A DNA stretch of 64,000 nt from Paenibacillus sp. HWE-109 (lineage in GTDB: Bacteria > Bacillota > Bacilli > Paenibacillales > NBRC-103111). The number at the start of each line of letters is the position of its first letter. The stretch's first letter is position 1. This document shows positions 34,391-44,119 of this stretch, piece after piece. Made by a program: the position numbers and the translations under genes. Under the pieces are notes generated by a model, which was not told the DNA's origin, made no database searches, and saw only the letters and a list, made by a program, of their open reading frames with translations. The stretch lies in NCBI RefSeq assembly GCF_022163125.1, contig NZ_CP091881.1, positions 6,262,001 to 6,326,000 on the forward strand. Reading direction: 5' to 3'.

Positions 34391-34553
34391 GAAAAAAGCG
34401 CTTTCTCGGCAAGTCTTTACCGAATACGCTGAACGTTGTAAAATAAAGATACGGTTTAACGCAATCCTACTTGATTGGTCCAAAATCGTTTCATACCGTT
34501 GCACGCACGTAGGATTTACCCCCCACTGTTCATAAAATAAGGAGGTATGTTCC

Positions 34554-35141
34554 ATGTACGCATTGAAGGACAAGGAAATGATTTTTGTATTCACAGGTCC
34601 TCACGGTGCTGGTCGTAAGACGGTCGCAGAAATGTCAGGATCTACACTCGGCATGAAGCAAGTTATCTCTTACACAACAAGGCCGCCCCGGGCTACCGAA
34701 GAAGATGGTCAAGACTATCATTTTATCTCGCCTGCTCAGTTTGTTCAGGCGCAAGCCAATGATGAATTTATTGAAGTCAGTACGGTAAATGATCATTTGT
34801 ACGGAATCAAAAGCGCAGATATTGAACAGATGTTCGAGCTAAGCGGAAGCATCTATTTAATCTTGAACCGTTTTGGTGCCGAAACCCTCAAAAAGCTGTA
34901 TGGTGATCAAGTCGTATTGATCTTCATCTATGCGGACAGAGAAAAGCTGGAACAACGGATGAAAGAAAGTGGAGACACGGAAGATATCATCGCGAAATAC
35001 CTCTCGTATTACGAAGATGAGCTCGATTTCCGTGATCAATGCGATCATGTGTTTGAGAACGTAGATCTCGCACACACCGTGTTCGATTTAACCAAAACAT
35101 TGGATCTTTATTTAAATCGCAACCTAGTTGATTTGGATTAA
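34554..35141 (+). CDS. Guanylate kinase-like protein
   Basis: This 195-residue protein has a P-loop (GPHGAGRKT), the GMP-binding stretch SYTTRPPRATEEDGQDYHFIS and a lid-like region (REKLEQRMKESGD) of guanylate kinase. The sequence is divergent from the housekeeping enzyme, and the C-terminal half (YLSYYEDELDFRDQCDHVFENVD) keeps the overall fold. It may phosphorylate GMP or have a changed role. AAGGAGG lies before ATG 34554; a terminator follows. Confidence 0.75.
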   Translation: MYALKDKEMIFVFTGPHGAGRKTVAEMSGSTLGMKQVISYTTRPPRATEEDGQDYHFISPAQFVQAQANDEFIEVSTVNDHLYGIKSADIEQMFELSGSIYLILNRFGAETLKKLYGDQVVLIFIYADREKLEQRMKESGDTEDIIAKYLSYYEDELDFRDQCDHVFENVDLAHTVFDLTKTLDLYLNRNLVDLD

Positions 35142-35163
35142 CACGGCATAACTGCCTATAACA

Positions 35164-35197
35164 GGCCTGGACGAAGTCATCCGTCCGGGTCTTTTCA
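35164..35197 (+). terminator. Terminator after the guanylate kinase-like gene
   Basis: GGCCTGGAC and GTCCGGGTC pair around a 10-nt loop and are followed by TTTTC, 20-odd bases after the stop codon. Confidence 0.75.
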
Positions 35198-35250
35198 CGT
35201 AATGCAATACAATTTCGGCTATGATATTCTTCGTGAAGGAGTTGTTCCAC

Positions 35251-36396
35251 TTGAAAATTATATCCATAGAACCTACACCTAGCCCGAATTCAATGAAACT
35301 GAATATGGATGAGTCACTGCCAGCCAGCGTACGAAAAACGTATACCAAAGCTAATTTGGCAGAAGCCCCGGAAGCTATTCAGCAGCTGCTCGCCGTTCAG
35401 GGCGTGATCAGCGTCTTCCACGCGGCTGATTTCATTGCCGCTGATCGGACATCCAAAGGGGACTGGCAGTTTATTCTCGCCAGAGCTCGTGAAATTTTCG
35501 GCGAAGCCCAGCCTTCTGCGGACAGCGGCTTGCCGCCTGAGCAGGCACAGGCTGACGCAGCCTTCGGAGAGGCGCAAGTCCTCGTGCAGATGTTTCGCGG
35601 CATCCCGCTCCAGGTGCGGGTGCGCGCAGGCGCCGAAGAAGTGCGCTCGGCGATGCCCGAGCGCTTCACGGAAGCCGCAGTCCGCGCAGGTACGGCATCG
35701 CCGAACCTGATCAAGGAGCGGAAGCTCGAAGAGCTCGGCGTGCGCTACGGCGAGCTCAAGGACATCGCGGGCGAAGTCGTCCAGGAGCTGGACGCTTCTT
35801 ACGACGACGCCCGCGTCGAAAGCTTGGTCTCCCTTGCGATGCAGGAGACCCCGGAAACCTCTGCGGAGGAAACCGCCGCAGAGGCGCTGGACTTAGACGC
35901 AGCCGCCGCGCAGCTGCGTCACAGCGACTGGAAGCAGCGCTACGCCGCGCTTCAGAAGATCCAGCCGTCGCTAGAGACGCTGCCCCTGCTCGTCCACGCC
36001 CTGCAGGACGAGAACACGTCGATCCGCCGACTGGCGACCGTCTACCTCGGGGATATCAAGGAACCCGAGGTGCTGCCTTATCTGTATCGTGCGCTAGAGG
36101 ACGCTACCGCTTCTGTTCGTCGGACGGCTGGCGATACGCTATCCGATATTGGCGACCCTGCCGCCATGCCGGCAATGGCCAAGGCATTGAAGGACCGCAA
36201 CAAGCTGGTCCGTTGGCGCGCAGCGCGTTTCTTGTACGAAGTTGGCGACAACACCGTGCTCGGCGACCTTCATGAAGCTGGTGATGACCCGGAATTTGAA
36301 GTCCGCATGCAGGTGAAAATTGCCTTGGAGCGCATCGAAGGCGGTCACGCCGCAGAAGGTTCCGTGTGGCAGCAAATGACACGTAGAAACGACTAA
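35251..36396 (+). CDS. Nfu N-domain/HEAT-repeat protein (conserved virulence factor C family)
   Basis: This 381-residue protein has an N-terminal Nfu/NifU-N-like domain (IEPTPSPNSMKLNMDESLP, AVQGVISVFHAADFIA) and, after an acidic Ala-rich linker, about four HEAT repeats (LRHSDWKQRYAALQKI, LVHALQDENTSIRRLATVYL, ALEDATASVRRTAGDTL, ALKDRNKLVRWRAARFL). No catalytic motif is visible. TTG 35251 is the likely start (GAAGGAG ten bases upstream, and the Nfu domain begins there). GC content rises sharply in the middle of the gene. The role may be in Fe-S or protein scaffolding. Confidence 0.8.
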   Translation: MKIISIEPTPSPNSMKLNMDESLPASVRKTYTKANLAEAPEAIQQLLAVQGVISVFHAADFIAADRTSKGDWQFILARAREIFGEAQPSADSGLPPEQAQADAAFGEAQVLVQMFRGIPLQVRVRAGAEEVRSAMPERFTEAAVRAGTASPNLIKERKLEELGVRYGELKDIAGEVVQELDASYDDARVESLVSLAMQETPETSAEETAAEALDLDAAAAQLRHSDWKQRYAALQKIQPSLETLPLLVHALQDENTSIRRLATVYLGDIKEPEVLPYLYRALEDATASVRRTAGDTLSDIGDPAAMPAMAKALKDRNKLVRWRAARFLYEVGDNTVLGDLHEAGDDPEFEVRMQVKIALERIEGGHAAEGSVWQQMTRRND

Positions 36397-36493
36397 TTTT
36401 TAACCACTATATGTATGATCCATATAAGAACGCATGTCAACTTAGGAGAACTGCCGCCCCGAGGGATACGTCTCTTTAGGGACACTCCCTATT

Positions 36494-36671
36494 GGGAACT
36501 ACAGGACCTTATTTGGGCAAGTATCAGCGATGCTAAGGTATTAGCGGAACTACAGGGTCTTATTTCCTCGAAATGCGCTGAATTTCCCATGAAAAAGCTA
36601 AATAGCGCACTGTAGTTCCCTTTAGCTCGCGAGAATGACACTTTTTGCTATAATAGCGCACTGTAGTTCCC
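36494..36671. repeat. 178-bp dispersed palindromic-end repeat, copy 1
   Basis: It begins GGGAACTACAG and ends with the exact inverse CTGTAGTTCCC. Internal landmarks are GCGGAACTACAGGGTCTTATT, followed by TTCC, AAATAGCGCACTGTAGTTCCC and TTTTTGCTATAATAGCG. Copies of identical 178-bp length occur at 54331-54508 and 56899-57076. Confidence 0.85.
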
Positions 36672-37267
36672 TTTCGCGGGACGTGCTGCCGTATCGCCCA
36701 AATCATCCAGCTACTCTACCTTTCTGCTACTCCCAGCTTTCTCCCAACTTCTATTTAACTCATCCAATATGAGCGTTTTAGCCCTAGAGGGAACTAGGTC
36801 TCGAAAACAGCAGCTTTCAAAAAATAAAGCATCTCCAGTTGGTTTTATTTTGATGATCCAGCAGGGAATAAGCTCCATTATCTCAGACTCTCCGAATATG
36901 AATGCACACCCAGTATGAAATAACATTTACAATAATATCGAGAGGCCCATGCTCAATTGCATGGGCCTCTTGCAGTCTCACACAGCCTCACACAGTAGAA
37001 ACTTCTCCCCGGCCGGAATCTATAGTTACAACTGCCAGAAAAATATACTAATTACAGGCAAAAATATATATTTTTAATTATTTTTATAAATTTTATAACA
37101 ATTCCCAAATTTTTCTCCGATAATCAAAGTATATCTTATTGCTAAGGGGACTGATCTGCACGAGCGAATTCAAGTCGGCTGACTAGAGGCTAATTTTCAA
37201 AGGAATGTACCCTGTTCCTCTCGACAAAGATGGCCTTTATCATAAAAAAACGAAGGAGGAATTTTTG
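36672..37267. other. Intergenic stretch before the polysaccharide lyase gene
   Basis: It contains a weak minus-strand frame of 54 codons (ATG near 36875 with GGAGAG upstream, no family resemblance), a strong hairpin at 36941-36970 and a very AT-rich segment at 37035-37135 that could act as an UP-element for the lyase promoter. No riboswitch was recognised. Confidence 0.4.
36941..36970. terminator. Perfect 12-bp hairpin, possible terminator
   Basis: AGAGGCCCATGC, loop TCAATT, GCATGGGCCTCT. Neither side has a long T-run, and no gene ends nearby, so the direction is unclear. Confidence 0.5.
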
Positions 37268-40200
37268 ATGGACTCAACAGTACCACAAGGAAGGAAACAC
37301 GGCATGCGGCTTCTGGCTGCGGCGCTGCTTATCGCTTCAAGCTTGGAAGCATATCCCGGCAGTACGTTCGCTGCTGACGATTACTCCAAGACGGAATCCT
37401 TCGAGGCAGCTGCGCTGCCTTCAACATGGAGTGTCGAGAACGGCGGCACCACCGTGCTCTCCAGCAAACATTACAAACACGGAAGCCAGTCCATGCAGTG
37501 GACGTGGTCGAACGGTTCCAAGCTGCGCGATACGCAGCCTGCCAATCTGGCGACGGCCAATGTCAAACATGGCGGTATGAAACTTTGGATTTACAACGAG
37601 AATCCGGTTAACGATCATGTGACATTTAATTTCGGCAAAACCGCCGAAATCAACAGCGGCCTCTTTCACTACACCTTCAAAGTGAATCTGAATTTCAAGG
37701 GATGGCGGGCCGTCTGGGTCAAGTTCAGAGAAGAGGGCAGAAATCCGGCCTATACGCAAAATCCGAACGAAGCGCTTGAGACGATGCAGATCGTTCCGCC
37801 CGCTTCGGTGCCCTCGGGAAGTCTCTATTTGGACAATCTGGAATTTTCGCCATCTATGGTTCAGAGAAGGTCGGCTGATTACCAGATGCCTAAACCGGGC
37901 ATTAACGTTGGCGGCAGCACATGGGATAATGTCTACTATTACAGCCAACAGCAGCCAACGATCCCGCTGCCATCGACCATTACGCAACAGGAAACCGATG
38001 CGTTCAATGCGATCTCAACCAAGTACGAGAAGTGGGTTTACGGCGATGCGCTCCAGTATGCGAACTTAAGCGGGCCGCTGAAAATGCGTTATGACGGCCT
38101 CCAAAATTTCATTCGCAATGGACTTGCTGCTTACAATGCGCTGCATATCGTCAGACACCCAGGAGGCGCTATCACCGGAGAAGCGCTGTACGCCAACGCA
38201 GACCCGCATTCGCCCAAATTCGGCGACAATGTCAGCAAGACCGTGCTGTTGCCGCTCGTTTTGGATTACAAAATCAACGGCAATGCGACAAGCAAACAAA
38301 AAGTGCTCGACGTGCTCGACTATATGAATGACCAAGGGTGGGCCGAGGGCAGCTCAATCGGCACTCAGGATCATGAAACAAACAACAACAGCGGGTATTT
38401 CCATGCTATTTATCTCATGCGCGATGAGCTGAAGGCGGCAGGGATTTTCAATCGGGAGCTGAACACGATCTTCTGGTACTCCAATTTCGGCAAAACGTTC
38501 GACAACTCCGTCTATGTGGAGACGACAGCGGACGAAATGCGAACAAAATTCATGTACGATCTGCTTTATGTTCTGGGCATGGATAATACGCCGAAGAAGG
38601 TACAGTACATGAAGGGCCTTGTCGGCTTGTATGAGCAAGCGCTCCAAATTGCGCCTGGACTCGCTGATACGATCAAGCCTGACGGGACGCTTTTCCATCA
38701 TCAAGGCGTTTACTTGAATGCATATGGCGATCATGCGATACACAGCACGGCCCTGATCGCTTACTTCCTGAGCGGAACTCCTTACGCTCTGTCCGACGGC
38801 GTATTCAATAATATCAAAAAAGCACTGCTCACACTGGAGCTGGCCTCCAATAAATATGTCATGCCTGTCGGTGCGACCGGACGTTTCCCCGCAGCAACAA
38901 GCCCGCTTACGAGCCTGCAGGGATACGCCTATCTAGCTATGGCGAAAACTCCAATAGACACGGAACTCGCCTCTACTTTCATGAGACTGTGGGATCCGCA
39001 ATCCAAAGTGCTGCAAGGCCTTTTCCGACAATCCGACTCGTACGGCGTTGAGTATCTGGATACGCTCGGCGGCCTGCAGCTCGCAGACAACCTGACGAAG
39101 GCAGGTTTCGCTGCGAAGGCAAATCCGCAAGGGTACTGGGTCATGCCATACGGCGCAATGGCCGTTAACCGAATTAATGACCGTTTGGTCGGAATTAAAG
39201 GTTGGAGCCACTATGCCTGGGATTTCGAAGCCTCAGACAATCAAAATATATACGGCCGATATCAAAGTTACGGCAATATGCAAATTCTGCAGAACGGACT
39301 GACGTCGGGAATCGTCGAAAGTGGAATACATGTAGAAAACGGATGGGATTGGAACCGCTGGCCAGGTACGACGGTGAAGCACTTGCCACTGGCTGAACTT
39401 GCTTCGACTAACGGTCCGATGAACTCTTATTCGGACAGCAAATTCGCAGGAGGCGTTTCATCTCAAAACAAATATGGCGTTTTTGCCATGAAACTGCACG
39501 ATACCGTCTATGATTCAAGCTTCCGCGCGAACAAATCGGTCTTCTTTTTTGGCGATAAAATTGTCAGCTTAGGCTCGGATATTCAAAACACAGATTCCGC
39601 TCACAACACGGAAACCACCTTGTTCCAATCCTACATGCCCAGCACCTCGATGCCATTCTGGTTTAATTCTACAACTTCTGTTGTCAGTGCGACGTATGCG
39701 AGCACGATCACGAGTCCAAGCCCGGCCTGGATCGTCGATCCTTACGGCAACGGATATGTACTGCCAAATGCGGCTGGCACTGTGATTGCGCGTGGGGTAC
39801 AAAATTCCAAGAACAACGCGGGCACAAAAAATACGTCCGGCAATTACACGACAGCCTATATCAATCATGGTTCTGCACCGGCATCTGCTGACTACGAATA
39901 TGCTATCAAGATAGCTGCAGGCGCCCAAGGTACTGCCAATTTCGCGAACAACACGCAATATACCGTTCTGCAAAAAAACAGCAATGCCCATATTGTTAAA
40001 AATACGGAGCCGGGCAAGGAGATTACCGGTTACGCCATATTTAACAGCAGCGTGCCGGTCAATCAGGGTTTGATTCGAAGCAGCAGTGATCCGATTATGG
40101 CGATGGTTCAGTCCGTTAGCGCGAATGAAGCCGTGCTGAGCGTGGCCGATCCCGATCTGCGGATTGCCACAGAGCTGACTCCGAGCGCCATGAAGAAGGA

Positions 40201-40339
40201 CACGCTCATACTAAACGGCATATGGCATTTGAAGAATGTGAGCAGCGAAGCACGCGTTATCAGTACCAGCGGGACGACAACGACCGTAGAATTCGACACC
40301 GTACACGGTAAGTCGATTGACATCACGCTAGTGAAATAA
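37268..40339 (+). CDS. Secreted polysaccharide lyase family 8 (chondroitinase/hyaluronidase-like)
   Basis: This 1023-residue protein has a signal peptide (RLLAAALLIASSLEAYPGST, FAA-DD), an N-terminal jelly-roll sugar-binding domain (to about residue 200), an alpha/alpha catalytic domain (about 230-600) and C-terminal beta-sandwich domains. This is the size and order of chondroitinase ABC. Candidate catalytic residues are His478 and Tyr486 (FHHQGVYLNAYGDH) and Arg539 (GATGRFPA). It should cleave uronic-acid polysaccharides by beta-elimination outside the cell. ATG 37268 follows GAAGGAGG. There are no sugar-transport neighbours within 8 kb. Confidence 0.82.
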   Translation: MDSTVPQGRKHGMRLLAAALLIASSLEAYPGSTFAADDYSKTESFEAAALPSTWSVENGGTTVLSSKHYKHGSQSMQWTWSNGSKLRDTQPANLATANVKHGGMKLWIYNENPVNDHVTFNFGKTAEINSGLFHYTFKVNLNFKGWRAVWVKFREEGRNPAYTQNPNEALETMQIVPPASVPSGSLYLDNLEFSPSMVQRRSADYQMPKPGINVGGSTWDNVYYYSQQQPTIPLPSTITQQETDAFNAISTKYEKWVYGDALQYANLSGPLKMRYDGLQNFIRNGLAAYNALHIVRHPGGAITGEALYANADPHSPKFGDNVSKTVLLPLVLDYKINGNATSKQKVLDVLDYMNDQGWAEGSSIGTQDHETNNNSGYFHAIYLMRDELKAAGIFNRELNTIFWYSNFGKTFDNSVYVETTADEMRTKFMYDLLYVLGMDNTPKKVQYMKGLVGLYEQALQIAPGLADTIKPDGTLFHHQGVYLNAYGDHAIHSTALIAYFLSGTPYALSDGVFNNIKKALLTLELASNKYVMPVGATGRFPAATSPLTSLQGYAYLAMAKTPIDTELASTFMRLWDPQSKVLQGLFRQSDSYGVEYLDTLGGLQLADNLTKAGFAAKANPQGYWVMPYGAMAVNRINDRLVGIKGWSHYAWDFEASDNQNIYGRYQSYGNMQILQNGLTSGIVESGIHVENGWDWNRWPGTTVKHLPLAELASTNGPMNSYSDSKFAGGVSSQNKYGVFAMKLHDTVYDSSFRANKSVFFFGDKIVSLGSDIQNTDSAHNTETTLFQSYMPSTSMPFWFNSTTSVVSATYASTITSPSPAWIVDPYGNGYVLPNAAGTVIARGVQNSKNNAGTKNTSGNYTTAYINHGSAPASADYEYAIKIAAGAQGTANFANNTQYTVLQKNSNAHIVKNTEPGKEITGYAIFNSSVPVNQGLIRSSSDPIMAMVQSVSANEAVLSVADPDLRIATELTPSAMKKDTLILNGIWHLKNVSSEARVISTSGTTTTVEFDTVHGKSIDITLVK

Positions 40340-40344
40340 AAGCA

Positions 40345-40396
40345 GAGGGCCTGCCCTCAGCCATGTGGTACATGAGCTGTCGGGCAGGCCTTTTAT
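40345..40396. terminator. Bidirectional terminator between the lyase and M48 genes
   Basis: GGCCTGCCC and GGGCAGGCC pair across a 28-nt spacer and are followed by TTTTATT on the plus strand; the minus strand ends in CTGCTTTTATTTC. It serves both convergent genes. Confidence 0.8.
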
Positions 40397-40422
40397 TATC
40401 CCTGTGGCGTCACAAACTTACG

Positions 40423-41670
40423 TTAATGATCAAACTGTTCAAAATAACGAATCCGCTCCATAATCGTCGGATGCGAACCCCGAAACCACTGCACCAGCTT
40501 AGGTTGTGTAACAGGACTCAGATTGACCTTGGCAATCTGCTGAAAAGCGCGAATCGCCGCGCTGCCGTCGCCAGTCATTCGCATCGAATACACATCAGCT
40601 CTGTGTTCAATCACGCGTGAAAAAGCATTCTGGGCAGGAGCCGATATGAAGCTCATTAGGGTAACAATTAGCAACAACACAGGCAGTGCTGCCAGATCCT
40701 GCTCCCCTTTTATCCCCCATACGCTTCCCCATCTTCGTACAAAGAAGCGATAGGCAAGTGAAGCAAGCCAAAATCCTACAAAACTAAGCGCAATCCCATA
40801 CAGGATGCCCAGATAAATATGACGCTCAACGTAATGTCCCATCTCATGAGCCATCACCGTTAATATTTCGTCCGGCTGCAGCTTCTGCAGCATCGTATCC
40901 CAGAGGACAATACGGGCATTTCCCCCGATCCCATTGACATAGGCATTGATCGCTGAAGTCCGTTCTGACATATTCACTTGGTAAACTTGATCAGCAGGAA
41001 TATGCGACTGTGCAGCAAGATGCAGAATCTGCTGTTTCAACGCCTGGTTCTGAAGCGGCTGGAAGTCATTATACAGAGGATCCAGCACAACGGGTTGAAT
41101 AAAAGTAATAAACAAAATCATCGGTATCGAGATGAACCAGAACCATATCCACCACCGCCGGGGGCTTCTTCGAAGCAGCCATCTAAATATGGCTGCCATC
41201 ACAATCGTGCCCAGAAGATTCACTACAAAATCCTTACCTTGATCACTCCAAAAGATAGCTAGCGTTTCGGTCGAAATCCCGTATGCCCGATCGATTCGGT
41301 ACAGGAAGATATCTACCGGAAGGAAGAGCACGTCCAGAAGGAGACTGAACAAAAGAACAAAAGCAGCCATTTGCAGAAATGATGCTCTGAACAGCTTTTC
41401 CACGCCATTGCGGAATCTAACCGCTGCACCGAGCAGAACGAGCGTTAACCCGATTTGCAGTGGAGAACTTACAAAGTAAGCTAGTGAGCGTATCCGGGAT
41501 AACGATTCTGCCTTTGCGATTTCTTCGTTCGTCATGAAGGTATGCGGATCTGCCAACGTGCCTACCATTTCATGCGGAATATGAAATAAATCCCCTTTTA
41601 ACAAATACACAACAAAAGTTAACACATAGACACCAAAAACCCCGATTATCCCTACATACAGACGTTTCAT
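40423..41670 (-). CDS. M48-family (Ste24-like) membrane metalloprotease
   Basis: This 415-residue protein has several membrane helices, the Ste24/CAAX protease zinc motif MAHEMGHYVERH near residue 275 and the downstream ligand region VIEHRADVYSMRMTGD. It would cleave membrane or lipidated proteins. It starts 17 bp after the GGDEF-EAL stop behind GGTGGAGG, so it should be under the same c-di-GMP riboswitch. Confidence 0.88.
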   Translation of the reverse strand: MKRLYVGIIGVFGVYVLTFVVYLLKGDLFHIPHEMVGTLADPHTFMTNEEIAKAESLSRIRSLAYFVSSPLQIGLTLVLLGAAVRFRNGVEKLFRASFLQMAAFVLLFSLLLDVLFLPVDIFLYRIDRAYGISTETLAIFWSDQGKDFVVNLLGTIVMAAIFRWLLRRSPRRWWIWFWFISIPMILFITFIQPVVLDPLYNDFQPLQNQALKQQILHLAAQSHIPADQVYQVNMSERTSAINAYVNGIGGNARIVLWDTMLQKLQPDEILTVMAHEMGHYVERHIYLGILYGIALSFVGFWLASLAYRFFVRRWGSVWGIKGEQDLAALPVLLLIVTLMSFISAPAQNAFSRVIEHRADVYSMRMTGDGSAAIRAFQQIAKVNLSPVTQPKLVQWFRGSHPTIMERIRYFEQFDH

Positions 41671-41687
41671 TCGCTACCTCCACCAAG

Positions 41688-44042
41688 TTAGACACTTGCC
41701 AGCTTTTGGTTCATGAATCGGACAATATTCCCGGCATCCAGCGGTTTGCTTAAGAAATAGCCTTGAATTTCATCACAGCCTAGTTGAGATAACAGCTCCC
41801 ACTGTTCGAATTCCTCCACACCCTTGGCAACGACTCTTTTCCCTAGACTATGCGACAAGGCAATCCATCTATGTATAGTAGCTTGATCCATTTCACTCTT
41901 CAACATATCCCGGAGGAACGTTGGATCCAGTTTTACAGCATCGAAAGGCAGCTTATGCAGCAAGAATACGGAGGGAAAGCCGGATCCCACATCATCGATG
42001 TTAAGCTTGACCCCATATTCCTGAATTTTTTCGAAAATTTGACATGTTAGGTAGACGTCAAGCAGCGCAGTTTGCTCTTTGATCTCCAAACAAAGGTGAG
42101 CAGGTCGTACGTTCGTTCGTTCAAGCACCTCAGCTAGCCTGTCCAGAAAATGGGGATCCAAAAATTGCCGCGTCGATAAATTCACAGAGACTGGTAATGT
42201 GGACAATCCTTCCTGCTCCCAGACTTTCAGCTGTTCACAGACTCTGTTCAACACCCAGTAGCCGATTTCCAAAATGCTCCCGTCATCTTCAGCAGCAAGC
42301 ATGAAAGCATCAGGAGGCAGGAAACCAATGCCTGGTCTTACCCAGCGTATCAACGCCTCAGCCCCGATAATATAACCTGTCTGCATTTCAATGAGAGGCT
42401 GATAGTGAAGTACGAACTCCTCTTCATCAATGCCTTTTTTGATGCCCAGACTATGCAGATAGCGATGCTGCTCAACTTGCCGAAGGGAGGGTTCATAGAT
42501 AACGAAATCACCGGGCCCTTTGCTTCTTGCTTCGTACATCGCCATATCTGCATACTTCATCAGATCTTCAGCGTGTTTGCTATGAAGCGGCGACAGGCAT
42601 ATCCCCATGCTTGCGGTAACAACAAGGTCTTTGCCATCAAAAACGAATAGATGGTTGCATACATCCAATAGGCTTTGAGCAAGTGACTCCAGTTCTTGCT
42701 GGTCACTTATTGCAGGAACGATTAGAGCGAACTCGTCTTCGCCTATTCGTGATACTAGCGCACGTCGCGGTGCTGTTTGCTTTAGCAAATCAGCTATTTG
42801 CTTTAGCAGCGAATCACCTGCACCGATACCAAGCGCAGCATCCACTTGTTTGAACTTATCCATATCGACCAAGATGACGGCGAAGGCCTGAAAACTGTCA
42901 TTGACCAAATAATTTTCCAAATGATCTAGAAAGGAACCTCGGTTCAAGAGTCCGGTATGAGCATCATGTTCAACCAGATATTGAACTTTATCTTCCGCTG
43001 CAACATCTTTTTTGATTTCCGTCAGAAGCACATAATGCAGTGGGTCTCCTCGCCAAATCATATCATGGCTCTCTGTTTTTACCGATTTCACCTTGCCGGT
43101 CCTTGTAATGACGGAACATTCCACAGGCAGTGTTTGGTAATACGCCCCTCCGCTCATCGTATTCTCTTCTCCAACGAACTTTCCAATAGGCTCCAGCATT
43201 AGTTCATTCGGTAAATATTCCAGTAGCTGCGCCGCTTGAGGATTTAAATCCACAATAATCCCCTCCTGATTCACCACGATAATGGAGACTGGGGAAAGAT
43301 CATACAGCATCTGATACGTTTGATTAATAGAAGGCAAGAAATCGTATTTCATTATCGCATAACGCAGAAAGTAACCAAACCAAAGCATAGAGAGCATCGC
43401 AAGATCCGGATAATTAATCGTGTTCAAGAGGTCATGTGCTTCATCAAAGACTGAAAAAAATACGCCCCAGAAATAAGTCATTACATAGCCAATGCACATG
43501 ATGCGGATTTGTTTGCGTTTTAATTGTAAATCATACCGTTTTACATACCGGAAACCAACTAGGAGCAACATCAGGCAAATGGACATCGCATATACGCTTG
43601 TACCTAAAGTTAGAAATTGAAGACCACGGCTCCATATATCTATTTCCCAGGGACCCTGATGAATAAGGTCGACGGAAAACCAGGAAAGCGGCAGCAGCAA
43701 AACAACACTTGGTACTAAAGACCCATAACATAACAAAAATACTGAGATTTTCGACATTCTTCGGAATCTGCCTGTTAGCCTTAAAGAGAAATGAACCATA
43801 AAACACATCAGAAAAAAGGAGGGAAAGTCCATGAATCCTAGCACAATCGGATAGGTATAGGAAGCTGGTACCCAACTGATTAGAAAGTTCCCTATATAAG
43901 GAATAATCGCTACTAGAAAGCTGATCGCCGCTATCTTATTCAGCGAACTGTACCGATTCCGCCTGTATACTTCCAACGCCATACGAATCAAGAGCAACAT
44001 GGGTATAGCATAAAGCAATGCGGATATCACAACTATTAGCAT
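41688..44042 (-). CDS. Membrane GGDEF-EAL protein with altered active-site motifs
   Basis: This 784-residue protein has a seven-helix membrane domain (about 1-225), a PAS domain (about 245-345), a GGDEF domain (about 350-505) and an EAL domain (about 520-775). The GGDEF motif reads GEDEF (residues 434-438). The EAL side keeps Glu562 (EALIRW), EIKE, the double Asp (IDDVGSG) and Lys (VKLDPTF), but the Glu of the usual AEGVE is Lys740 (AKGVE). Both activities may be weakened or lost. It is preceded by a c-di-GMP-I riboswitch and terminator and coupled to an M48 protease. Confidence 0.9.
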   Translation of the reverse strand: MLIVVISALLYAIPMLLLIRMALEVYRRNRYSSLNKIAAISFLVAIIPYIGNFLISWVPASYTYPIVLGFMDFPSFFLMCFMVHFSLRLTGRFRRMSKISVFLLCYGSLVPSVVLLLPLSWFSVDLIHQGPWEIDIWSRGLQFLTLGTSVYAMSICLMLLLVGFRYVKRYDLQLKRKQIRIMCIGYVMTYFWGVFFSVFDEAHDLLNTINYPDLAMLSMLWFGYFLRYAIMKYDFLPSINQTYQMLYDLSPVSIIVVNQEGIIVDLNPQAAQLLEYLPNELMLEPIGKFVGEENTMSGGAYYQTLPVECSVITRTGKVKSVKTESHDMIWRGDPLHYVLLTEIKKDVAAEDKVQYLVEHDAHTGLLNRGSFLDHLENYLVNDSFQAFAVILVDMDKFKQVDAALGIGAGDSLLKQIADLLKQTAPRRALVSRIGEDEFALIVPAISDQQELESLAQSLLDVCNHLFVFDGKDLVVTASMGICLSPLHSKHAEDLMKYADMAMYEARSKGPGDFVIYEPSLRQVEQHRYLHSLGIKKGIDEEEFVLHYQPLIEMQTGYIIGAEALIRWVRPGIGFLPPDAFMLAAEDDGSILEIGYWVLNRVCEQLKVWEQEGLSTLPVSVNLSTRQFLDPHFLDRLAEVLERTNVRPAHLCLEIKEQTALLDVYLTCQIFEKIQEYGVKLNIDDVGSGFPSVFLLHKLPFDAVKLDPTFLRDMLKSEMDQATIHRWIALSHSLGKRVVAKGVEEFEQWELLSQLGCDEIQGYFLSKPLDAGNIVRFMNQKLASV

Positions 44043-44081
44043 GGAGAAGGCTCCTCATCATTTCGTACTTTTCCATCCAAC

Positions 44082-44112
44082 AAAAAAAGAAACCTTGCTT
44101 GAAGGTTTCTTG
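44082..44112 (-). terminator. Terminator of the c-di-GMP riboswitch expression platform
   Basis: On the minus strand AAGAAACCTT, loop CAAGC, AAGGTTTCTT is followed by TTTTTG. It lies between the aptamer and the GGDEF-EAL start, with about 40 bp left to the ATG. Confidence 0.9.
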
Positions 44113-44119
44113 ATCACCT

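Noticed and set aside
33361..34594. Antisense and shifted open frames over the DEAD-box helicase tail
   Set aside because: They are shadows of a GC-rich repetitive coding region. The helicase frame has all motifs and a start signal.
36711..36926. Small minus-strand protein of 54-71 residues
   Set aside because: A possible internal start has GGAGAG upstream, but the sequence has no recognisable family and lies in a repeat-rich gap. It is kept only as a note.
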